DNA of 51,960 bases from Deltaproteobacteria bacterium (lineage in GTDB: Bacteria > Myxococcota_A > UBA796 > GCA-2862545): NCBI GenBank assembly GCA_006226595.1, contig SBGP01000011.1, positions 1 to 51,960 of the forward strand, given 5' to 3'. Under the pieces are notes generated by a model. The model saw only the letters and a list, made by a program, of their open reading frames with translations, was not told where the DNA came from and ran no database searches. Position numbers and translations under genes: made by a program. Shown here one piece after another: positions 24,245 to 32,702 of the stretch; within the stretch, counting starts at the first letter, position 1, and the number at the start of each line of letters is the position of its first letter.

Positions 24245-25216
24245 TCAGCGCTCAGGTGCAAACGCGGTCACCCCGCGGGTCGACACCAGCTGGTCGAGCG
24301 CCAGGGCAGCTCCGGCTTCGCCGCTTCGCAGCGCCCCCTGCCAGGCCCAGGCTTCCCACTCGGGCCCCAGGCCGGAAGCAGCCGCGAGCTCCGCAGCCGG
24401 CGTAAACGGCGCCTCGCCGAGCAGGGCGACGCGGAGCGCGTCGTGAAGGGCGCGCCGAGGCGCATCCGCCGTCGCGAGCGCCGTCGGCCAGGCGGCGAGG
24501 TAGTCCGGGTCCGGCGTCTCACCGAGCAGCAGCGCCGCCGCCACCGCGTTCTCCAGGAACCACGGGTCCGCGAGCCGGCGAAGGCCCGTGTCCTCCGCGG
24601 CGTCCTCGAGGCTCTCCAGCGCCGAGAAGGTGGCATCCACGTCGCCGACCCAGGTCGCTCCGCGCAGGACCGCCCGAGCGAGGTCGAGTTGCATCCACGC
24701 GAGGCTCTCGGCGGCGTCTTTCGCGCGAGCATGCCGGCTCTGGGACTGGCGGACGTCCCGCGGCCGCAGACGCTCCGCCTCGGTGAGCAGTGCGCGAAGC
24801 TCCAGCAGCTCACCCCGGCACGCGAGGCTCCATGCGAGCTGGACCTCGACCCACAGTGCACGCACCGGGTCGTCTCGGCGACGCCACGCCTCCGCCGCCC
24901 GTCGGAGCAGCGCATCGGGCACCGGTGATGCGTAGCCCAGCGCGTCCCGGACCTGGCGAGCGAGGGTCTCGGTCGCCGAGAGGGCCGCCTCGCTCCCCGC
25001 GAACGGATCCGGCTGCGCGAGCAGCGGGGTCAGCGCATCGAGCACGCCGTGCGCATCGCCGAAGTCGTGCTCCGCCTTCGCGCGCCGCCAGCACACGGTC
25101 ACCAGCCGCTCGCCCCCCGCAGCCGCCCGTTGGGCGTCGGCCAGCGCGCGCCGGCAGCCTTCGCCATCGCCATCTGCGCGTGCCTGGCGCGCCTGCTCGA
25201 GCAGTGGATCGATCAT
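24245..25216 (-). CDS. Helical-repeat (TPR-like) hypothetical protein
   Basis: A 323-residue soluble protein, Ala/Leu/Arg-rich, with repeated helix pairs (MIDPLLEQARQARADGDGEG at the N-terminus) that resemble TPR or ARM-like repeats. It has no signal peptide and no catalytic motif. ATG at 25216 overlaps the upstream stop (ATGA), favoured over a GTG nine bases upstream. It is the last gene of the pheS-pheT minus-strand run; no link to translation can be shown. Confidence 0.7.
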   Translation of the reverse strand: MIDPLLEQARQARADGDGEGCRRALADAQRAAAGGERLVTVCWRRAKAEHDFGDAHGVLDALTPLLAQPDPFAGSEAALSATETLARQVRDALGYASPVPDALLRRAAEAWRRRDDPVRALWVEVQLAWSLACRGELLELRALLTEAERLRPRDVRQSQSRHARAKDAAESLAWMQLDLARAVLRGATWVGDVDATFSALESLEDAAEDTGLRRLADPWFLENAVAAALLLGETPDPDYLAAWPTALATADAPRRALHDALRVALLGEAPFTPAAELAAASGLGPEWEAWAWQGALRSGEAGAALALDQLVSTRGVTAFAPER

Positions 25217-25689
25217 CGCTGACACCGGGGATGCAGGGTGGTGAGGCTCGTCTCGAGGCCATCGAGCTCGAACCGCGTCTCGACGGGCTCGGCTCCGAAC
25301 GGCTGAAACGCGAACAGCAGCACGTCGTGCGTGCGCAGGAGCTTCAGCTGCTTGCGAGCGTTGCGGTAGTGGAGAGTCTCGACCTGGACGTCCTTGCGCA
25401 TGAACTGGTTGGCGGCGGGCTCGGAGTCGAGCTGCTGCCGGGTCAGTGCGAGGAAGTCGTCGTAGTAGTCGGTCTGGACCTCGGGGCGAAGGCCCGGCGT
25501 GCGCACGTACACCGCGAGCCGCTTACGGTCGCACTCGACGACGAGCTGCGGAAGCGAGACCACCCCCTTGGTGCCGACGACCTCCTGCTCCGCGTCGAGC
25601 GCAATGCGCTGAAGCGTGTCGCTCGGCGAGCTCTCCGCCTGCCAACCGGCGTGGGCGGGGACCGCGAGTGCGAGCAGCAGGCCCAGCAC
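25213..25689 (-). CDS. Small exported protein cotranscribed with pheT
   Basis: A 158-residue protein starting with GTG at 25689, one base after the pheT stop. This start leaves a compact signal peptide (VLGLLLALAVPAHAG). The body is mixed alpha/beta and polar, with two Cys (one in VVECDRK and one near the end). Other in-frame starts lie inside pheT and give no sensible N-terminus. Its position directly after pheT and its overlap with the following gene imply one transcript. No family recognised. Confidence 0.7.
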   Translation of the reverse strand: MLGLLLALAVPAHAGWQAESSPSDTLQRIALDAEQEVVGTKGVVSLPQLVVECDRKRLAVYVRTPGLRPEVQTDYYDDFLALTRQQLDSEPAANQFMRKDVQVETLHYRNARKQLKLLRTHDVLLFAFQPFGAEPVETRFELDGLETSLTTLHPRCQR

Positions 25690-25690
25690 G

Positions 25691-27814
25691 TCAGGCCCGC
25701 AGGCGCACGCCAGCGTCACCCAGACGCCGGACCACGACATCGACGAGGTGCTCGCAGGTCGCGTTGACCTCGTCCGCCGTGCGGCCCGACTCACCCGGCG
25801 CGAAGCGCAGCTCGAAGGTGAGCGTGCTCACGGCGACGCCATCCTCTTCGTGGTCGAACCGATCGACGACGGTGGCTCCCTCGAACCAGCCGGGCGCGTG
25901 ATCGGCCACCACCGCCAGGACCTGTGACGCGTACACGCCGCGCGGCAGGGTGAACGCCAGGTTTCGCACGATGTCGTGGTGCACCGACGGCTCCTCGTAC
26001 GCGACCGCCTTCGGCGTGGCCTGCAGCGCCATCTCGTCGAGCTCGAGGTACACCGGCCGGACCTTGCCGAGCTTGAACGCCTGGCGCACCGTCGGGTGCA
26101 CCTCGCCGATCGCGCCCACGCGCTGTTCTCCGAGCCACACGTCCGCGCGACGGCCCGGATGGAGCAGCCCCTCGAAGGTGCCGTCCAGCTCGCTCGTGCG
26201 AAGGGTCAGCGGCACGGAGAGCGCGGTCGCGATCTCGCGGATGAGTCCCGCGAAGAAGTGCGCATCGGCCACCCGCTGACGGCCCGTCCAGTCCGGATCG
26301 GCCTCGTGGCCAGCCGCCACGGCCCACAGCACGTGCCGCTCGGTGCACAGTCCGTTCGCCGCCTCGGCGTCCGGGTGGAAGGTCCGCGTCCACTCGTAGG
26401 CTCGGATCTCGTCCTGGCGCCGCCGCAGGTTCGCAGCCACCGCTTCGACCGCCTGGGCCAGTGCGTTGTTCTTGAGGAGCGAGTACGCGCGCTCGAGGGC
26501 GTTCTCGGTCTCGACGTACGCGAACAGCGGATGCCCCTCGGTGATGCCGAGCTTGTCCCGCAGATCGCGGCCGTGGAAGCCGTTGGTGATCACCTCGTAG
26601 AAGCCGTTGCCGAGCAGGACCTCCTCGGCGGCCTCGCGCACCCGCTCCCGATGGCTGGGGATGGCGCCGCGGTCCACGTTCGGAAGCCGGGTCGGGGTGT
26701 CGTTGTAGCCGATGGACTTCGCGAGCTCCTCGACGAGGTCCGCGTTCTTGTCCACGTCCCACAGGCGCGACGGCGGCACGCGCACGAGCACCGTGTGGCG
26801 ATCGCGCTCCACGCCGTCGACAGGCCACTCTTCCGGCCAGTCCGGCCAGCAGCCGCTGACCTCGAAGCCGTAGCGCGAGAGGCGGTCGCGCACTTCCTCC
26901 TCGGTGAGGGGGTACTCGAGGAAGCCCGCGGCATCGACCACATCGAGGCCCACCACGCGAACGGGGTCGGTCCAGCCGCCGTGATCACCGGTGAGTCCCT
27001 CGCGATGCCAGCCTGCGCGCTCCATGAGATGCACCACGCGCCCGGCGCCCTCGAGCACCCGGGCGAAGTCCGAGCCACGCTCGAAGCGAGCGCTGGAGTC
27101 GGTGTGAATGCCCAGCTGCCGGCTGGCCTTGCGGACCGCCACCGGGTCGAAGCCCGCGGACTCGAGCAGCACGCGCGTCGTGCTCTCGGTCGTCTTCGAC
27201 TCCTCACAGCCGATCACGCCCGCGATTGCGAGGATCTTGCTGTTGTCGGCGATGACCATGATGCCCGCGGGGATCTCGATCGGCTCCTCCGTGAACAGGG
27301 GCCATGCCTTCTCGCCCGCGCGGGACAAGCGCACCGTGATCGCACCATCGAGGGTGTCAGCGTCGAAGGCGTGCGTGGGCTGGCCCAGCTCCAGGTTCGC
27401 GAGGTTGGTCGAGTCGACCACCGGGTGCACCGACGCGAGGCCCGCCGCGAGCAGGGGACGCAGCTCCTCGCGGGAGAGGTCGCGCTGCTCGCCGCGCACC
27501 AGCAAGGTGGCCGTGTAGCGCGGACACAGCTCGGTCTCGATGTTCACGGGCCACGGCGTGGCGCCCGTCTCGAGCCGCGCGACGGGGGGCCGGGTCACGC
27601 CATCGCCGGTGCGACCCGAGACCTCGCGGGCGACGCCCTCGTAGCAGTAGTGATCCCCACGGTTCGCGAGCAGCTCGACGGTGAGCGTCTCGCCGGTGGG
27701 ACCAGCCTCGATGCGCTTCACCTCGACCCCGACGTCGTCGAGCAGGTGGCGGATCTCGCTGGTGGAGGATGGCAGCTGGATGTAGCGTCGAAGGACGTCG
27801 ATCTCGAGCTTCAC
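25691..27814 (-). CDS. pheT: Phenylalanyl-tRNA synthetase beta subunit lacking the tRNA-binding (EMAP-like) domain
   Basis: A 707-residue protein; GTG at 27814 with GGAG upstream gives the usual start KLEIDVLRRYIQLP. After the first about 35 residues (DDVGVEVKRIEAG) the sequence goes directly to ANRGDHYCYEGVAREV, the equivalent of the TPNRADC region of E. coli PheT. The OB-fold tRNA-binding domain of about 110 residues that normally lies between is missing. The B3/B4 editing region (about 120-290), B5, the catalytic-like core and the C-terminal anticodon-binding FDX-ACB domain (about 610-707) are present. It partners with PheS to charge tRNA-Phe, and lies downstream of pheS after an 80-base gap with a hairpin. 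Confidence 0.92.
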   Translation of the reverse strand: MKLEIDVLRRYIQLPSSTSEIRHLLDDVGVEVKRIEAGPTGETLTVELLANRGDHYCYEGVAREVSGRTGDGVTRPPVARLETGATPWPVNIETELCPRYTATLLVRGEQRDLSREELRPLLAAGLASVHPVVDSTNLANLELGQPTHAFDADTLDGAITVRLSRAGEKAWPLFTEEPIEIPAGIMVIADNSKILAIAGVIGCEESKTTESTTRVLLESAGFDPVAVRKASRQLGIHTDSSARFERGSDFARVLEGAGRVVHLMERAGWHREGLTGDHGGWTDPVRVVGLDVVDAAGFLEYPLTEEEVRDRLSRYGFEVSGCWPDWPEEWPVDGVERDRHTVLVRVPPSRLWDVDKNADLVEELAKSIGYNDTPTRLPNVDRGAIPSHRERVREAAEEVLLGNGFYEVITNGFHGRDLRDKLGITEGHPLFAYVETENALERAYSLLKNNALAQAVEAVAANLRRRQDEIRAYEWTRTFHPDAEAANGLCTERHVLWAVAAGHEADPDWTGRQRVADAHFFAGLIREIATALSVPLTLRTSELDGTFEGLLHPGRRADVWLGEQRVGAIGEVHPTVRQAFKLGKVRPVYLELDEMALQATPKAVAYEEPSVHHDIVRNLAFTLPRGVYASQVLAVVADHAPGWFEGATVVDRFDHEEDGVAVSTLTFELRFAPGESGRTADEVNATCEHLVDVVVRRLGDAGVRLRA

Positions 27815-27836
27815 GGGAGGGCTCCGGCGTGGGAGA

Positions 27837-27857
27837 CGCCCGCGCGTGTGGCGGGCG
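27837..27857 (-). promoter_or_regulatory. Hairpin between pheS and pheT
   Basis: A perfect 7-bp stem CGCCCGC / GCGGGCG with a 7-base loop lies in the 80-base gap between pheS (stop 27895) and the pheT ribosome-binding site. It may stabilise or process the message. There is no T-run and no leader peptide. Confidence 0.35.
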
Positions 27858-27894
27858 AGGGGACCCGGGTATGGGTCGGGGAACGTCGAGTGGT

Positions 27895-28932
27895 TCAGGC
27901 TCCGCGGTGCAGGCGACGCACCACGCGGAGATCCGGCTCGTAGAGAGTGTTGACCTTGGTCACGCCGGCCCACTGGGCCGCCATGCGCGTGGTGCCGAGG
28001 CCGAAGGCGATGCCGCTGACCTCGCTAGGGTCGAAGCCGAACTCCTCGAAGACCTTCGGGTGGACCATGCCCGCGCCGAGGATGGTCACCCAACCCGCGC
28101 CGTGGCATGCCTCACAGCCCGCGCCATCGCAGTGCACGCACGCGAGATCCACACCGATCGAGGGCTCGGTGTACGGGTAGAACTTGGGCTTGAAGCGCAC
28201 CCGGCGCTCGGCGCCGTACAGCTCCTGCGCGATGAACGCGAGCACGCCCTTGAGGTGGGCGAAGGTCAGCCCACGATCGATCCACAGCCCTTCGAGCTGG
28301 TGGAACATCGCGAGGTGCGTCGCGTCGACGGCCTCGTTGCGGTACACGCGACCGGCGCTGGCGATGCGGATCGGCAGCTCGGTTTCGCGCTCGAGCACGC
28401 GGGCCTGCACGGTGGTCGTGTGGCTGCGCAGGAGCAGGCTGTTCGGCAGCCAGAAGGTGTCCTGCATGTCCCGAGCCGGGTGGTGCTCGGGGATGTTGAG
28501 CGCGTCGAAGTTGTAGTAGGGGTGCTCGACCTCGGGGCCATCGACCAGCGTGAACCCGAGGCGACGCAGCACCTCGAGGCACTGGCGCTCGACCAGCGTC
28601 ACCGGATGGCGCGCACCGCGGTGAGCCGCCGTACCGGGCAAGCTGAGATCCTGCCACTCGGCGGCGATCTGGTCCTCGACCTCACGGGCGCGCGCCGCGT
28701 CGAGGGAGGCGACGATCTCCTCCTCCATCAGACGCTGGGTCGCGTTGATCGAGGCAGCCACTGCCGGGCGCTCGGCGGGATCGACGTGGCGAAGCCCCTT
28801 GAGGGCCGCCTTGATCTCGCTCTTCTTGCCGGTGTGGATGCGGCGGACCTCTTCGAGCTCGGCCGGGGTCCGCGCCTGGGACAGGGCCTCACGGAAAGAG
28901 GCCAGGATGGCGTCGACGTCGGGTGTGGACAT
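27895..28932 (-). CDS. pheS: Phenylalanyl-tRNA synthetase alpha subunit
   Basis: A 345-residue protein with ATG at 28932 after GAGGAG. It has the N-terminal coiled-coil (about 1-90) and the class II catalytic core: motif 2 around RIASAGRVYRNEAVDATH, FHQLEGLWIDRGLTF, and motif 3 GIAFGLGTTRMAAQ. A CxxC...CxxC zinc-knuckle-like insert (CVHCDGAGCEACHGAGW) precedes the ILGAGMVHP segment, as in several bacterial PheS proteins. It is the first gene of the minus-strand pheS-pheT run and forms a heterotetramer with PheT. Confidence 0.95.
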   Translation of the reverse strand: MSTPDVDAILASFREALSQARTPAELEEVRRIHTGKKSEIKAALKGLRHVDPAERPAVAASINATQRLMEEEIVASLDAARAREVEDQIAAEWQDLSLPGTAAHRGARHPVTLVERQCLEVLRRLGFTLVDGPEVEHPYYNFDALNIPEHHPARDMQDTFWLPNSLLLRSHTTTVQARVLERETELPIRIASAGRVYRNEAVDATHLAMFHQLEGLWIDRGLTFAHLKGVLAFIAQELYGAERRVRFKPKFYPYTEPSIGVDLACVHCDGAGCEACHGAGWVTILGAGMVHPKVFEEFGFDPSEVSGIAFGLGTTRMAAQWAGVTKVNTLYEPDLRVVRRLHRGA

Positions 28933-29069
28933 GACTCTCCTCGGACCGGACCGGTAACGCGACGGCTCGTGACATCGCCAGACGAACCCGCACTGAAGAA
29001 GCGTGTCTTTCGAGCGTAAGTAGTGAACGAGAGCGCCGTTTCCCACACCGACAGACAAAGGAGGTTCCC
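28933..29069. promoter_or_regulatory. Divergent intergenic region, pheS and microprotein
   Basis: A 137-base gap between the pheS start (minus) and the microprotein start (plus). It must hold two promoters, but no convincing -35/-10 pair was found on either strand. No Phe-rich leader peptide or T-box-like structure was seen before pheS. AAAGGAGG (29057-29064) belongs to the microprotein gene. Confidence 0.3.
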
Positions 29070-29174
29070 ATGACGCTCGCACAACCCACCATGGCCAAGG
29101 TGGCCGGCTCCGTCATCCTGTGGGGCCTCATCGTCTTCGCGGTGCTCGTCACCGAGTCGGCCGTCGCCGGCTGA
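29070..29174 (+). CDS. 34-residue single-span membrane microprotein
   Basis: The frame from ATG at 29070 to TGA at 29172-29174 encodes 34 residues. The first twelve are polar (MTLAQPTMAKVA), followed by a hydrophobic helix (VILWGLIVFAVLVTE) and a short Ser/Ala/Gly tail. The Shine-Dalgarno AAAGGAGG ends five bases before the ATG and is one of the strongest in the window. A perfect G+C-rich terminator follows at 29224. The combination of ideal ribosome-binding site, membrane helix and own terminator makes it very likely a real gene. Function unknown; such proteins often modulate a membrane complex. Confidence 0.75.
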   Translation: MTLAQPTMAKVAGSVILWGLIVFAVLVTESAVAG

Positions 29175-29223
29175 GAGACGCTTCCGGGCCCCACCCATCC
29201 CCATCCCCAGCCGCAGGGGCCCA

Positions 29224-29251
29224 GCCCCCGCCTCATTCCCGAGGCGGGGGC
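29224..29251 (+). terminator. Terminator after the microprotein gene
   Basis: A perfect 11-bp stem GCCCCCGCCTC / GAGGCGGGGGC with a 6-base loop, followed by ATTCTCGTT. It lies 49 bases after the microprotein stop and before the sulfatase-like gene. Confidence 0.8.
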
Positions 29252-29308
29252 ATTCTCGTTGGAGGCCGGGCCCTGTCGCGGTTACCTGCGGCCGTGAAGG
29301 AGCCACGC

Positions 29309-31798
29309 TTGGCTGACTGGCCTGCCCACACCTCGATGCGCCCCGCAGGCGCCGTGCTTCTCGTCGCCGCCCTGCTCGGACTGCGCTGCGCCGGCAGCGA
29401 GGCGCCGCCACCGCCCGTCGAGCCCGGTCAGACCATCCTCCTCGCGCGTCAGCCCGAAGCCTTGTTCGATCTGCAGCTCGCGGGCCACAACCGCCCCGAG
29501 GGCCTGCTTCGCGCGCCGAACCGCTTCACCGTGGACACGGAGCTGATCGAGGCATCTCGCGACGACAAGGCGGTGACCTGGGTGACCCCCATGCCCGTCG
29601 GCGGCGTGTGGCTCTCGGAGCACCGCGGAAAGCGGCCGAACGGCATGCAGCTGTTCTACTTCGGCGAGGAGCTCGTCTACGCGAAGCACAACCTCGGCGC
29701 CAAGAGCTGGTGGACCGACGGCGACAAGCTCTTCGTACGGCTCGGCCTCGACGTGGCGCCCGATCCGAAGCAGCTGCAGGTGACCTTCGCTCGCGCGGCG
29801 GCCCACAGCCGCATGCTCAACGACGCCACCGACCCGCGCAACGGCAAGGAGTTTGCGCTGCGCATGCAGCCGATGGGGGACGACCATCGGCATGGCCTGC
29901 TGCTTCCCGCGCCGTCCCGCGCGACGTTCCGCGTGGATCTGCCCGCCGGTTCCGCCGTACGCAGTCGGGTGCACATCCTCCCGCCCGGCGTTCGCCAGGG
30001 CTTTGCCTCGGACGGCGCGACCCTCACGGTCGAGGTCAGCGTCGGCAAGGACGTGCGCACCACCGAGCTCCCGCTGACCCCGGACGAGCCCGCCGAGCTG
30101 GACCTCGATCTCGGCGAACTGTCGGGTACCGCCACCGTACGCTTCCTCACCGCCCCCGGTGAGACCGCGGTCTACGACTACGTGTTCCTCGAGGAACCCG
30201 CGATCGAGCCCGCGCACCGAGCCCGCGGTCGCAAGGTCGTCATGGTGTTCCTCGACACCGTTCGGGCCGACCACACGTCGATCGGCGGAAGCCGTCGCGA
30301 CACGACGCCAGCCCTGCGGCGCTTCTCCGAGAAGGCCGCGGTGTTCACGGACGCTCGCACCGTCGCCGCGTGGACGCTCCCGTCTGCCCGCAGCGCGTTC
30401 ACCGGTCGTCAGCCCGAGCACTGGGGCTCGGCCCCCACGCTCATGGAACTGCTGGCCGCCGACGGCTTTCGCTCCGCCTTCATCGCGACGAACGGCTTCA
30501 CCGCCGCCGAGTACGAGATGGACCGCGGCTTCTCCGAGCACATCCTGCGCTTTCTCGAGCCCGCGGACGAGCTCACGGATCGCGCCATCGGCCTGCTCGA
30601 AGAGCACGCAGACGAGGACTACATGCTCGTCGTCCAGTACATGGACGCGCACCTTCCGTACCGCGAGCCCGACAGCCACCTGACCCTGTGGGCCGCTGCA
30701 GAGCCGCCGCCGCAGCTCGGCCGCAACCCGCGCCACATCACGCTCAACACGCTGCGCGCGATGCCCGACGACCCCAAGGTGTACGACGAGGCCCGCGACT
30801 ACCTGCTCGAGCGCTACGACCAGAACCTGCGTTTCATCGACGACCAGCTCGAGCGGCTGTTCGCGGTGCTCCACGAGGACGACGTCGTCGTCGTGTTCGC
30901 CGATCACGGCGAGGAGTTCCTCGAGCACGGCTACTGGGAGCACGGCCACTCCTTGTTCGAGGAGATCGTGCACGTGCCGATGGTGGTCTCCGGACCAGGG
31001 ATCGCCGCGGGCCGCGTCGATTCCCCGACCTCGCTGGTCGACCTCGCCCCGACCGTACTCGACTCCCTGGGCATCGACGTCGCCGTGCCCTTTGATGGCC
31101 AGTCGCTGGTCGCCGCGACCCACAAGCAGCCCGAGGCTCTCGAGGAGCTCGCCGAGCGACCGATCGCGATGGGACGCACGCTGTACTTCGGCGACGAGTG
31201 GGGCGTGGTCTACGGCGGCAAGAAGTGGCTGACTTCCGAGGGCACCGAGAGTCTGTACGACCTCGCGGCCGACCCGACGGAGCAGAGCGACCTCGCCAAG
31301 GATCATGATCTCGGCGCCTGGCCCGAGCTGCTCGCGGCAGGGCTCGGCGGAGAGGTCGGCGAGGCCTGGCTGCTCATCGGCCCAGGCGACGACAAGATGA
31401 TCGTGCCCGGCGAGGTAGGCGTGCGGGTCACCCACCCGAAGGGCCTGACGGCTGCGTGGCGGCCGGCACACATCTTCCCGGTGACCGATGCGAGCGTGAA
31501 GGACGGCGTGTTCGCCCTGGACGTTCTCGCGGGCCGGATGACCGCGCGCGAGGTCTACCTTCTCGGCCAGGAGGGCGCCTCACCCGAGGGACTGGAGCTC
31601 TCGGTGACGGCGCGTGGTGAGACGTGGAAGGGGACGGTGGCCGAGAACGCCGGCAATGTGCTCGTCGAGGTCGGCCCCCCCGACCTGCGCTACCGGCTCG
31701 TCCGTGCGCGGGCTCCGCTGTTCCGCAACGGCACCCTGGACGCGTACTCGCCGCTGATGAGCGACGCCCTCAAGGAGCTCGGCTACCTCAAGGAGTAG
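29309..31798 (+). CDS. Sulfatase/alkaline-phosphatase-superfamily lipoprotein with Thr nucleophile position
   Basis: An 829-residue protein if started at TTG 29309, which has AAGGAG six bases upstream; ATG at 29336 is the alternative (820 residues). A signal peptide ends at the Cys of LGLRC, a probable lipobox. The first about 310 residues form a beta-rich domain. The sulfatase-like domain then shows metal-ligand motifs MVFLDTVRADH and FADHGEE. The position of the formylglycine residue in the CxPSR-like motif is Thr356 (TLPSAR, then SAFTG). Thr at this site is known from phosphotransferase members of the superfamily such as LtaS, so a phospho- or phosphoglycerol-type activity is more likely than a classical sulfatase. 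It is convergent with an FGE-like gene, and the coding ends overlap by 11 bases. Confidence 0.85.
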   Translation: MADWPAHTSMRPAGAVLLVAALLGLRCAGSEAPPPPVEPGQTILLARQPEALFDLQLAGHNRPEGLLRAPNRFTVDTELIEASRDDKAVTWVTPMPVGGVWLSEHRGKRPNGMQLFYFGEELVYAKHNLGAKSWWTDGDKLFVRLGLDVAPDPKQLQVTFARAAAHSRMLNDATDPRNGKEFALRMQPMGDDHRHGLLLPAPSRATFRVDLPAGSAVRSRVHILPPGVRQGFASDGATLTVEVSVGKDVRTTELPLTPDEPAELDLDLGELSGTATVRFLTAPGETAVYDYVFLEEPAIEPAHRARGRKVVMVFLDTVRADHTSIGGSRRDTTPALRRFSEKAAVFTDARTVAAWTLPSARSAFTGRQPEHWGSAPTLMELLAADGFRSAFIATNGFTAAEYEMDRGFSEHILRFLEPADELTDRAIGLLEEHADEDYMLVVQYMDAHLPYREPDSHLTLWAAAEPPPQLGRNPRHITLNTLRAMPDDPKVYDEARDYLLERYDQNLRFIDDQLERLFAVLHEDDVVVVFADHGEEFLEHGYWEHGHSLFEEIVHVPMVVSGPGIAAGRVDSPTSLVDLAPTVLDSLGIDVAVPFDGQSLVAATHKQPEALEELAERPIAMGRTLYFGDEWGVVYGGKKWLTSEGTESLYDLAADPTEQSDLAKDHDLGAWPELLAAGLGGEVGEAWLLIGPGDDKMIVPGEVGVRVTHPKGLTAAWRPAHIFPVTDASVKDGVFALDVLAGRMTAREVYLLGQEGASPEGLELSVTARGETWKGTVAENAGNVLVEVGPPDLRYRLVRARAPLFRNGTLDAYSPLMSDALKELGYLKE

Positions 31799-32657
31799 GC
31801 AGGTCGCGGGCGCAGCGTCCGCCCATGCCGCCGTACCAGAAGTCCTCGGGGTGATACGTCCGCGACCGGGTGCGGAAGGGCTCACCGCTGCCGATCGCCC
31901 CGCCACGCATCACGCGGTACTCCTGGTTTCCCCCCTGGAACGGCTCGGCCGAGCTGGTGTGATCGGAGTAGCCGACGTTGAGGTTGTACCAGTCGGCGTT
32001 CCACTCGAACACGTTGCCGGCCATGTCGCAGATGCCCTGCTCGGTGTTGCCGTCCGGCTTGCTGCATGGCGGGTTCGCGGTACCCACGCCGCAGCCGATC
32101 TGCCCGTTCTCGTCCATGACCACGTGCGTGCAGCTGGGCTCCGGGGAGTTGCCCCAGGTGTACTCGTAGTCCTTGCCCGCGGAGCGCGCGGTGTACTCCC
32201 ACTCCGCCTCGGAGGGCAGGCGGCCGCCAGCCCAGCGGCAGAAGTCGCGGGCCTGGTACCAGTTGACGCACGTCGCTGCGAAGTCGTGGAACTGGCTGTC
32301 CTTCCAGTAGCAGTGCCCACCCTCGGGGAGCGGGGTGCACGCGCCAGCCTCCCAGCACGCGTAGTACTCGCCGGCCGTGATCTCGGTGCGCGCCATCTGG
32401 AAGGCGGGGACGTCGACCGTGTGGGCCGGCCACTCGCGGGACTCGCCCTCGGGCGACTCGCTTCCCATGAGGAAGCTGCCACCGGGGATGTCGACCCAGT
32501 CGAGGGTGATGGTCGGCACGTCGCCCGTCTCGCCCGACTCGGCGGTCTCACCGGTCTCGGCCGTCTCTCCGGTCTCACCGCTGTCGGTGAGCTCGTCGGT
32601 CGTGTCGGTGTCGGGGCCCGTGCAGGCGAGTACGGGTAGGAAGATCAGCCAGCGCAT
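31788..32657 (-). CDS. FGE/SUMF1-like domain lipoprotein without catalytic cysteines
   Basis: A 289-residue protein with lipobox VLACT, a spacer of repeated Glu-Thr-Gly-Glu units (about 20-46) and a formylglycine-generating-enzyme-like domain (about 52-289). The family phrases IPGGSFLMGSE, RTEITAGEYYACW, GGRLPSEAEWEYTAR and MAGNVFEW are all present. In the last segment GGAIGSGEPFRTRSR, the two active-site Cys of true FGE (Cys336 and Cys341 of human FGE) are replaced by Ser and Arg. It is therefore probably a binding or structural protein. Extra Cys pairs suggest disulfides. Confidence 0.88.
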   Translation of the reverse strand: MRWLIFLPVLACTGPDTDTTDELTDSGETGETAETGETAESGETGDVPTITLDWVDIPGGSFLMGSESPEGESREWPAHTVDVPAFQMARTEITAGEYYACWEAGACTPLPEGGHCYWKDSQFHDFAATCVNWYQARDFCRWAGGRLPSEAEWEYTARSAGKDYEYTWGNSPEPSCTHVVMDENGQIGCGVGTANPPCSKPDGNTEQGICDMAGNVFEWNADWYNLNVGYSDHTSSAEPFQGGNQEYRVMRGGAIGSGEPFRTRSRTYHPEDFWYGGMGGRCARDLPTP

Positions 32658-32702
32658 GTCCTCTCCGATTCCCGAATGTATGCAATCGCGGGCGCGTCCG
32701 CC

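Noticed and set aside
31788-32657. Active formylglycine-generating enzyme for the adjacent sulfatase
   Set aside because: Both catalytic Cys positions are substituted, the protein is an exported lipoprotein, and the neighbour has Thr rather than Cys at the modified site.
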